Source of the DNA: Mycetocola zhujimingii
GTDB taxonomy: Bacteria; Actinomycetota; Actinomycetes; Actinomycetales; Microbacteriaceae
Direction: 5' to 3'
DNA length: 64,000 nt
Assembly (NCBI RefSeq): GCF_003065425.1
Contig: NZ_CP026949.1
Span: forward strand, 2,666,001 to 2,730,000
Part shown: positions 58,316 to 64,000 of the stretch, piece by piece
Layout of the letters: each line of letters opens with the position of its first letter
How positions within the stretch are numbered: position 1 is the first letter of the stretch
Notes under the pieces: model-generated
What the model was told of the DNA's origin: nothing
The model's database searches: none
The model's input: only the letters and a program-made list of their open reading frames with translations
Program-made: the position numbers and the translations under genes

Positions 58316-59722
58316 ATGTCTGAATTTCACGCACAAGTGATTGTTGGCGAGCCCGAGGTCGTCGAAGACCGCGACCTCGCTACCTCCCCTGCCTGGCTCC
58401 GCCTCAAGAACGCGGCCATCGGCATCCGCCCGCTTCAGCTGAAAGACGGGTCGATTCCGGATGCCAACGCCTCGGCCCGCGAATGCGTCACGACGATCGT
58501 CGACGCGGTGCGCGAGCTGGCGCCGGCGTTCCCCTGGGACGCCGAGTACCTCGACGCCGTCATCGTCGACCTCGAGCGCTGGGCGGCCGGGAACTTCGGT
58601 GTGCCCGACTTCTACGATTCGCTGACGGCGTTCCAGCCGCAGCAGCACCGCGCCGATGGCCGCAGGCACCTCGTGCTGTTTCCGATGTACACCCAGAACG
58701 GGTCGGCCGACCGGCTGATCGAGGCGGTGCTGGTCGAGGTCGTGTGGCCGGAGTTCGTCGCCGAACTCGAGGCGGGCGACTACTCGAACACGCTGTTCGT
58801 GCCGATCCGGTTTCTCGACTTCACCCCCGGCTACGACACCAACTCGGCCGTCCTGTTTCCCGAGACCGTCGCGATGCGCGCGATTCCGACGTTTACCTGG
58901 GGCGCAATTTTCGCCGACCGGGAGGCCGCGCGCTTTCGCCGGGTGGTGAAAGCCGCCGCCGAAATCACCAAACTCGAGCTGCCCGCCGACGCACAGGCGC
59001 TGCTCGAAAACCAGGAGCTCGCCGAAGAGACGTTCGTGATGTGGGACCTCATCCACGACCGCACCCACATGCGCGGCGACCTGCCGTTCGACCCGTTCAT
59101 GATCAAGCAGCGGATGCCGTTCTTTTTGTATTCGCTCGAGGAACTGCGCTGCGACCTCACCGCGTTCCGCGAGTCGGTGAGGCTCGAACGCACCCTGTCG
59201 GCGCAGAACCCGGCGGAGCTCACCGAAGCGGAAACCGAAATCCTCGCCCACGCGAAGCTCGTGCAGTACGCGGTGATCTTCGACCGGATCTTCCGCTTCG
59301 CGCTCACCGGCAGCCGGGTGCGCAATTACGACGGCCTCGGCGGCCAGCTGCTGTTCGCGTGGCTGCACCAGCACCACGTGCTGCACTGGACAGACACCGC
59401 GCTCACGATCGACTGGGCCGAGGTGCCCGACGTCGTCGTCGCGCTCGGCACCGCGATCGACGAGCTCTACTGGCGCTCGATCGACAGGCCCAAGGTCGCC
59501 CACTGGCTCGCCGCATACGAGCTCGTCTCGAGCACGGTCGAACCGCACCCAGCATCGGCGTGGGCTCGTGGGCTTCCCGACGATGTCCTCACGGGACTTC
59601 CCAGGGGCTACACCGACCTGGTGAGAGACGACGAGTTCCCGCTCAGCATGTTCTACGAAGCGCTCTCGAAAAAGATGGGTGACGTCATCGCGTCGACGGC
59701 GGGGATCACGGGTCGTGGCTGA
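58316..59722 (+). CDS. DUF6421-like conserved protein of unknown function
   Basis: A 468-residue soluble protein with no signal peptide or membrane segment. The ATG at 58316 is preceded by GGGAGGG. Segments such as FPWDAEYLDAVIVDLERWAAGNFGVPDFYDSLTAFQPQQHR, LFPMYTQNGS, WDLIHDRTHMRGDLPFDPF and GGQLLFAWLHQHHVLHW give a helical protein with two histidine-rich stretches (HDRTHMRGD; HQHHVLHW), which could bind a metal. I recognise it as the actinobacterial DUF6421 type, which has no assigned function. Overlap of eight bases with the SDR gene shows the two are expressed together. Confidence 0.75.
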   Translation: MSEFHAQVIVGEPEVVEDRDLATSPAWLRLKNAAIGIRPLQLKDGSIPDANASARECVTTIVDAVRELAPAFPWDAEYLDAVIVDLERWAAGNFGVPDFYDSLTAFQPQQHRADGRRHLVLFPMYTQNGSADRLIEAVLVEVVWPEFVAELEAGDYSNTLFVPIRFLDFTPGYDTNSAVLFPETVAMRAIPTFTWGAIFADREAARFRRVVKAAAEITKLELPADAQALLENQELAEETFVMWDLIHDRTHMRGDLPFDPFMIKQRMPFFLYSLEELRCDLTAFRESVRLERTLSAQNPAELTEAETEILAHAKLVQYAVIFDRIFRFALTGSRVRNYDGLGGQLLFAWLHQHHVLHWTDTALTIDWAEVPDVVVALGTAIDELYWRSIDRPKVAHWLAAYELVSSTVEPHPASAWARGLPDDVLTGLPRGYTDLVRDDEFPLSMFYEALSKKMGDVIASTAGITGRG

Positions 59723-60449
59723 GCGGGAAGTGACGGGCTCCGAAACAGCCCGTCGTGGCGTCGCTGGCCGCGCTGTCTCTGGCCGCCGGGTGCTCGTTGC
59801 CGGTGCGACCAGCGCGGCGGGCATCGCCGTCTGCCGCGACCTCCAGGCGGCGGGTGCCCTGGTGATCGCCGTCGGCTCCAATCAGGACCGGCTCGACAGG
59901 CTCATCGATCAGGTTCCGGATGCCGTCGGCCACGTCGCCGACCTCACCCGCTTCGACGAGGTGGCGGCGTTGGCCGATCGCGTGCACGACGGCTCTGCCC
60001 CGAGCACCGGCGGGCCGATCGACGGGCTCATCCATCTCGTCGGCGGCTGGCGGGGCGGGGGCGGGCTCTCGGGACAGAGCGACGAGGACTGGGACTTCCT
60101 GCACTCCCGCATCGTCACCACGCTCCGCAACACCACCCGGGTGTTCGTCGACGACCTGCGCGCGTCGGATGCGGGGCGGCTCGCGATCGTCTCGAGTACG
60201 ACGCTCGACCGCCCGATGCCGGGCGGCGCGAACTACGCCGCCGCGAAGGCCGCGGCAGAAACGTGGGTGCGCGCTGTCGCAAACGGGTTCGAGAAATCCG
60301 CGCCGACGGCATCCGCCACGATCTTCGTCGTTCAGGCGCTCGACGGGCTCGAAGCCTCACTTGCGACGGCGGTCACCGGCCTCTGGGACGCCGAGCGGCC
60401 GTCGATGTCGCGGGTTCCGCTCCACGGGGGGGCAACATCGGCCCAATAA
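59715..60449 (+). CDS. Short-chain dehydrogenase-like protein coupled to the DUF6421-type gene
   Basis: A 244-residue SDR. A short lead precedes RRVLVAGATSAAGIAVCRDL (Rossmann motif, TGxxxGIG varied to AGATSAAG), then DLTRFDEVAALAD, HLVGGWRGGG and the catalytic serine/tyrosine/lysine in VSSTTLDRPMPGGANYAAAKAAAETW (YxxxK). The GTG at 59715 overlaps the upstream stop by eight bases; a longer frame from 59679 lies inside that gene. It is the natural partner of the DUF6421-type protein. Substrate unknown. Confidence 0.83.
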   Translation: MAEREVTGSETARRGVAGRAVSGRRVLVAGATSAAGIAVCRDLQAAGALVIAVGSNQDRLDRLIDQVPDAVGHVADLTRFDEVAALADRVHDGSAPSTGGPIDGLIHLVGGWRGGGGLSGQSDEDWDFLHSRIVTTLRNTTRVFVDDLRASDAGRLAIVSSTTLDRPMPGGANYAAAKAAAETWVRAVANGFEKSAPTASATIFVVQALDGLEASLATAVTGLWDAERPSMSRVPLHGGATSAQ

Positions 60450-60463
60450 AGGAGTACGTCCCT

Positions 60464-60547
60464 TCTCCGTCACAGGACGGATCGTCTCCGTCGCGGGACG
60501 GATCGTCTCCGTCGCGGGACGGATCGTCTCCGTCGCGGGACGGATGC
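60464..60547. repeat. 21-bp tandem repeat, four units, before the two-component operon
   Basis: Unit 1 (60464-60484) differs from units 2-4 (60485-60547) by two bases, and unit 4 ends GC instead of CG. Each unit carries a short inverted repeat, CCGTC / GACGG, so the array can form a row of four small hairpins. It lies 31 bases ahead of the histidine kinase GTG and ends 20 bases before its -10 box. Confidence 0.85.
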
Positions 60548-60566
60548 CGGAACCCCGCCGGATCGC

Positions 60567-60572
60567 TAGCGT
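60567..60572 (+). promoter_or_regulatory. -10 element for leaderless transcription of the histidine kinase operon
   Basis: TAGCGT-GAGAGT-GTG with the GTG at 60579. The 21-bp repeats lie just upstream in the position where an activator or a -35 element would act. Confidence 0.55.
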
Positions 60573-60578
60573 GAGAGT

Positions 60579-61997
60579 GTGATGTCCACTCAAGTCCCTC
60601 TCGTCGACCCCAACGATCCGTCGTGGCGCCGTCCCGCGGTGACGCGGAGCCAGTTGCGCACCGACGCGGTGCTCGCCGTCGTGCTCTTTGTGGGCACTCT
60701 CTTCAGCCTCATGCTCTATCGCGTCGCCGGTCTCTACGACAAACCCGCTGAAATGTGGGTGTGCCTGATCTGGGCCGTGCTCATCACGCTGCCGCTCGCG
60801 CTTCGCCGGCGGTTCCCGAACACGGTAGCGATCGTCGTATCTGGCGCGTTCATCGGCGGTGGAGAGCTGCAGGTCCCTGAGCTGCTCATGTGCAACATCA
60901 CGCTGTTCATGGCGCTTTATGCCGTCGGTGCGTGGGTCGACAACCGCCGAACGGCGCTGGTCGTCCGCGCCGTCATCATCGCGGCGATGCTGGGCTGGCT
61001 GGTGATCGCCATGCTCCGAACGACAACGGATCCGGATGCCCTCGACGGTTTCTCGCGGGTGGGCGCCTTCTCCCCACTGGTCGCGTACCTGATGATCCAG
61101 ATCCTCACGAACCTGCTCTACTTCGGTGGCGCCTATTACTTCGGCGACCGCTCATACGCGTCGGCGAAACAGAAGGCGCTGCTCGAGTACCGCACAGCCG
61201 AACTGGAGAGGGAGCGCGAGCGCACCGAACAGCAGGCCGTGGCGCTCGAACGCGTCCGCATCGCGAGAGAGCTGCACGACGTTGTCGCCCATCACGTGTC
61301 GGTGATGGGAGTGCAGGCCGGCGCTGCCCGAACGGTGCTCGAGTCGAATCCCGCGATGGCTCGCGACGCCCTGGCGAATGTGGAACTCGGCGCCCGCACG
61401 GCGATCGATGAGCTGCACAAGCTATTGCACACGCTGAGGGAGTCGGAGCCAGCGGATGGCCGCGCATCGACGAGTGCATCGACACTCGGTCTTGAGTCCC
61501 TGTCCGCGCTTGTCAGAGACTCGACGGCATCCGGGTTGCCCACCACCCTCGACGTCATCGGAGAGCGTCTGGACGTGCCTGGCCTCGTTCAGTTCAGCCT
61601 CTACCGCATCGCACAGGAGGCCCTCACGAACGCGCGGAAGCACGCCGGTCCGACGGCGACGGCCGACGTTCGAGTGCGCTATCTCCCCGACAGCGTCGAG
61701 CTCGAGGTCGGGAACACCGGCAACGTGCCCTCACGTCCGCAGCCGGGAGGCCTTGGGCTGATCGGCATGCGTGAGCGCATCGACGCGATCGGGGGCACGC
61801 TCGAGACCGGCCCGCGCGCACGCGGCGGGTACCTCGTTCGCGCTCGGGTGCCGGTGCCCGGTAAGCGGACCGGTGAGCGGACCGGTGTTCCTGCCGACGC
61901 AGCGTCCCCCGATGGCGCTGACAACACGCATGTGCCAGCCGCACACGACGACGCCCAGCGCAACGCGCAGCACAATGCACGGGAGACGACACGATGA
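60579..61997 (+). CDS. NarL-type sensor histidine kinase
   Basis: A 472-residue membrane sensor. Five or six hydrophobic helices occupy residues 30-210 with almost no extracytoplasmic domain, so the signal is probably in or near the membrane. A coiled segment (EYRTAELERERERTEQQAVALERV) leads to the HisKA_3 dimerisation box ARELHDVVAHHVSVMGVQAGAARTVLE with the phosphorylated His233, and the ATPase domain with N box ALTNARKHAG, G1 GGLGLIGMRERI. The GTG at 60579 fits a leaderless message; an ATG follows one codon later. The disordered C-terminal tail (about 430-472) precedes the regulator, with a four-base overlap. Target genes probably include the neighbouring transporter. Confidence 0.89.
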   Translation: MMSTQVPLVDPNDPSWRRPAVTRSQLRTDAVLAVVLFVGTLFSLMLYRVAGLYDKPAEMWVCLIWAVLITLPLALRRRFPNTVAIVVSGAFIGGGELQVPELLMCNITLFMALYAVGAWVDNRRTALVVRAVIIAAMLGWLVIAMLRTTTDPDALDGFSRVGAFSPLVAYLMIQILTNLLYFGGAYYFGDRSYASAKQKALLEYRTAELERERERTEQQAVALERVRIARELHDVVAHHVSVMGVQAGAARTVLESNPAMARDALANVELGARTAIDELHKLLHTLRESEPADGRASTSASTLGLESLSALVRDSTASGLPTTLDVIGERLDVPGLVQFSLYRIAQEALTNARKHAGPTATADVRVRYLPDSVELEVGNTGNVPSRPQPGGLGLIGMRERIDAIGGTLETGPRARGGYLVRARVPVPGKRTGERTGVPADAASPDGADNTHVPAAHDDAQRNAQHNARETTR

Positions 61998-62674
61998 CGA
62001 CGGCAACCCGGGTTCTCCTCGCCGACGACCACGAGATGGTGCGGGCAGGCTTTCGCATCATCCTCGGCTCCCAGCCCGATCTCGAGATCGTCGGAGAGGC
62101 GGCAACAGGCGCTGACGCACTCGCCCTGGCCCGCGAACTCAACCCGGACGTCGTGTGCATGGACGTACAAATGCCGGGGATGGACGGCCTGGAGGCGACG
62201 CGCCAGATCACCGCTGACGGGGCGCTGGCGTCCGCGGTTCTCATCCTCACCACCTTCGACCGTGATGACTACCTGTTCGAGGCGCTGTCCGCAGGAGCGA
62301 GCGGGTTTCTGCTGAAGAACTCCACTCCTGAGCAGCTCATCGACGCCGTTCGCGTCGTCGCCGCTGGCGACGCCCTGCTCTCCCCCGCCGTGACCAGGCG
62401 TGTCATCGAACGGTTCGGAGCGCCAGGCGAAACGGATGCCGGCACCGCGGCTGCTCCGCCGTCCGCTCTCGAGAGCCTGACCGATCGCGAAGCGGAGGTG
62501 CTCCAGCTCGTCGCGCAGGGCCTCTCGAACGCCGAGATCGCGCGCGACCTTTTCGTCGGAGAGGCGACCGTGAAGTCACACGTGTCGAAGGTGCTGCAGA
62601 AGCTCGGCTTGCGCGACAGGATTCAGGCTGTGGTCTGGGCGTACGAAAATCGCGTGACGGTGCCGGGATCCTGA
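61994..62674 (+). CDS. NarL/LuxR-type response regulator
   Basis: A 226-residue regulator. The receiver domain (1-120) has LLADDHEMVRAGFR and the phosphorylated Asp57 in VVCMDVQMPGMDG, with the switch Lys in SGFLLKNSTPEQL. The LuxR-type helix-turn-helix (about 155-220) reads LTDREAEVLQLVAQGLSNAEIARDLFVGEATVKSHVSKVLQKLGLRDRIQAVVWAYE. It overlaps the kinase gene by four bases (ATGA), so the two are a pair. It is convergent with the MFS gene. Confidence 0.92.
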   Translation: MTTATRVLLADDHEMVRAGFRIILGSQPDLEIVGEAATGADALALARELNPDVVCMDVQMPGMDGLEATRQITADGALASAVLILTTFDRDDYLFEALSAGASGFLLKNSTPEQLIDAVRVVAAGDALLSPAVTRRVIERFGAPGETDAGTAAAPPSALESLTDREAEVLQLVAQGLSNAEIARDLFVGEATVKSHVSKVLQKLGLRDRIQAVVWAYENRVTVPGS

Positions 62675-62693
62675 TCAGCATGGTTGCCGGAAC

Positions 62694-63902
62694 TCACTCG
62701 CTGGTCCGAAGCTCGCGCGGCATTTTCACCGCGAACGCCGACGAGGCCAGGAGGAACACCGCCGCAACGCCGAAAGCCAGCGGGAACGAGGCGGTGTCGA
62801 CCAGCCAGCCAGCGACGAGCGGGCCGACGATCGCCCCGAAATCGCTAGCCATGGAGAACGTGGCAACGGGGCGGCCGCCCTTCGCGCCGGCTGTTGCATC
62901 ACCGAGCGCAGCGGCAGGTGCCGTGCCCATGAACGCTGCGGCGACGCCGTAGACCGCCAGCAGGACTGTCAGCACCACGATGTTCGGCGCGAACGCGATG
63001 CCGAGCACAGTGACAGCGGCGACCGCATACGCACCGATGATCGCCGGCTTGCGTCCGACGGTGTCGACGAACTTTCCGGCGGGAGCGAGAGCGAGCGTCT
63101 GCGCGACGGCGGCAATCGCGAACGCGATTCCTGTCCACGCCGGTTCGCCGTGGAGGACATCGACCACCAGGAGCGGGACGAGGGCGCTCCGAACACCGAG
63201 CGACGTCCATCCGTTGGCGAAGTTCGCAACAACGGCAACGCGGAACCGCGTGTCCCTGAGCACAACCCGGAACGGCACGACGTCGACCGGCGCATTTGGG
63301 CCGACGTCCCGCGTCCTCGGTCGCAGCAGGATGACACCGACGAGGCCAGCGACGGCGAGGGTGCCGGCGTAGAAGAAGAACGGTGCTGTGAGTGAGATCG
63401 CCGCGAGCACACCGCCGACGGCAGGCCCCGCCATTCCGCCGATGAGGAACCCGCCCTGGTAGAAGCCGACGGCACGACCGCGCAGTGTCGACGGCGTTGA
63501 CCCGAGCAGCAGTGTCATCGCCGACACCGTGAACATCGCCGAACCGATGCCGCCGGCACCGCGCAACAGCAGAACCTCGACGTAGCTCGAGGCGATTCCC
63601 ACCAGACCGCTCGATAGGGCGACGATACCGATGCCCACCGCGAGCACCACACGTTCACCCCACCAGTCGATGAGCCGGGCGCAGAACGGACTCGTGACGA
63701 ACCGCAGCAGCGCGAACGCGGAGACAACAGCACCGACCTCGACGTAGCCGACTCCGAAACTCGCCACATAGACGGGCAGCACCGGTACAACGACACCGAA
63801 GCCGACCATGACGAAAAAGGCAACGACACCGAGCACGAGAACATCGCGCGGCAACCGCGGCCGGTCAGAACGTCGGCGACCGATCAGCGGGAGTTGTGGC
63901 AC
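62694..63902 (-). CDS. Major facilitator superfamily transporter
   Basis: A 402-residue MFS carrier with twelve hydrophobic helices. Motif A appears in loop 2-3 as FCARLIDWWGERVVLAVGIGIVALS and in loop 8-9 as AGKFVDTVGRKPAIIGAYA; helix 5 has GFYQGGFLIGGMAGPAVGG (motif C-like, seen in drug:H+ antiporters). The GTG at 63902 is six bases after TACGCT and is preferred over the TTG at 63935, which would add 11 residues. Next to the two-component genes, possibly their target. Substrate unknown. Confidence 0.87.
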   Translation of the reverse strand: MPQLPLIGRRRSDRPRLPRDVLVLGVVAFFVMVGFGVVVPVLPVYVASFGVGYVEVGAVVSAFALLRFVTSPFCARLIDWWGERVVLAVGIGIVALSSGLVGIASSYVEVLLLRGAGGIGSAMFTVSAMTLLLGSTPSTLRGRAVGFYQGGFLIGGMAGPAVGGVLAAISLTAPFFFYAGTLAVAGLVGVILLRPRTRDVGPNAPVDVVPFRVVLRDTRFRVAVVANFANGWTSLGVRSALVPLLVVDVLHGEPAWTGIAFAIAAVAQTLALAPAGKFVDTVGRKPAIIGAYAVAAVTVLGIAFAPNIVVLTVLLAVYGVAAAFMGTAPAAALGDATAGAKGGRPVATFSMASDFGAIVGPLVAGWLVDTASFPLAFGVAAVFLLASSAFAVKMPRELRTSE

Positions 63903-63908
63903 CACACC

Positions 63909-63914
63909 AGCGTA
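63909..63914 (-). promoter_or_regulatory. -10 element for leaderless transcription of the MFS gene
   Basis: Minus strand TACGCT-GGTGTG-GTG with the GTG at 63902. It decides the start codon. Confidence 0.5.
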
Positions 63915-63935
63915 TGCCAGCGAGATCCCCCGCAA

Positions 63936-64000
63936 GACGGAGACAAAAGACTCGTCGTCAGGCGGATGCCGGGCCCCACCGCCCAGCCGTATCGTGAAAT
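63936..64000. other. Right-hand window edge, nothing identifiable
   Basis: The last 65 bases hold no supported gene start or site. They presumably belong to the spacer before a gene outside the window. Confidence 0.6.

Noticed and set aside
58145-59881. Open frame of 578 codons on the minus strand across the DUF6421-type and SDR genes
   Set aside because: It is antisense to two genes with ribosome sites, family motifs and tight overlap. Long antisense frames are expected at this GC content, and its translation is a low-complexity Arg/Glu/Val product.
60464-60547. CRISPR array
   Set aside because: The four 21-base units follow one another without spacers and no cas gene is in the window.
63903-63935. 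TTG start 11 codons upstream for the MFS gene
   Set aside because: TACGCT six bases before the GTG at 63902 sits inside this extension and would place the transcript start after the TTG.
1-64000. tRNA, rRNA, insertion sequence or prophage
   Set aside because: No transposase, integrase, attachment-type repeat, tRNA-like cloverleaf or rRNA segment was recognised by reading; a structured RNA search would be needed to exclude small RNAs.

Overview
The window is a high-GC chromosomal segment from an actinobacterium. It has no tRNA, rRNA, insertion sequence, phage or CRISPR that I can see. Coenzyme F420 genes, NMT1-type and sugar ABC importers, many -10-only leaderless promoters and a strong GAT/GCC codon style suggest Microbacteriaceae or a close relative. 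The family-level call is inference from gene content and style, since no marker gene is present.

Layout. 1-2.7 kb: end of an osmoprotectant ABC operon, a small NTF2-like protein and a SpoU methyltransferase. 2.7-7.5 kb: a P2A cation ATPase, then mntH-mntR with two palindromes placed over the mntH promoter. 7.5-12.3 kb: a HAD hydrolase, a septum-formation-like membrane protein coupled to pyrE, a 40-residue membrane peptide and a frameshifted LysR gene. 12.35-23.9 kb: a nine-gene minus-strand operon (ureidopropionase-type amidohydrolase, dihydropyrimidinase, F420/flavin-type LLM oxidoreductase, two permeases, ATPase, NMT1-like lipoprotein, class III aminotransferase, CoA-acylating semialdehyde dehydrogenase) divergent from a MocR regulator. 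This looks like reductive pyrimidine catabolism with its own importer. 23.9-27.3 kb: an ABM-like protein and a LolA-like protein followed by an ABC exporter.

27.4-29.1 kb: an ECF41/SigJ-type sigma factor divergent from an NAD(P)-binding oxidoreductase, with a matching promoter between them. 29.2-34.1 kb: a predicted F420-0 ABC importer convergent with cofE and an F420-type LLM oxidoreductase. 34.1-39.6 kb: exonuclease III, then the fructose PTS operon (DeoR regulator, fruK, fruA, HPr). 39.7-47.1 kb: a LacI-controlled sugar importer with a GH130 enzyme and a large secreted protein of unknown fold. 47.2-52.8 kb: SDR, AEC transporter, alpha/beta hydrolase plus NTF2-like protein, photolyase and CorA. 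52.8-56.2 kb: an Ssu/NMT1-type importer flanked by two degenerate 13-bp tandem arrays. 56.2-64 kb: a leucine-dehydrogenase-like enzyme missing its hinge, PadR plus a frameshifted HAAS-type protein, a DUF6421-like/SDR pair, a 21-bp tandem repeat in front of a NarL-type two-component system, and an MFS transporter.

Most notable: the pyrimidine operon contains every step after ring reduction but no classical dihydropyrimidine dehydrogenase. An LLM oxidoreductase, coupled by overlap to the importer, sits where that enzyme should be. About 10 kb away is a separate F420 acquisition/glutamylation locus. Together they suggest F420-linked pyrimidine catabolism, which is a hypothesis rather than a demonstration.
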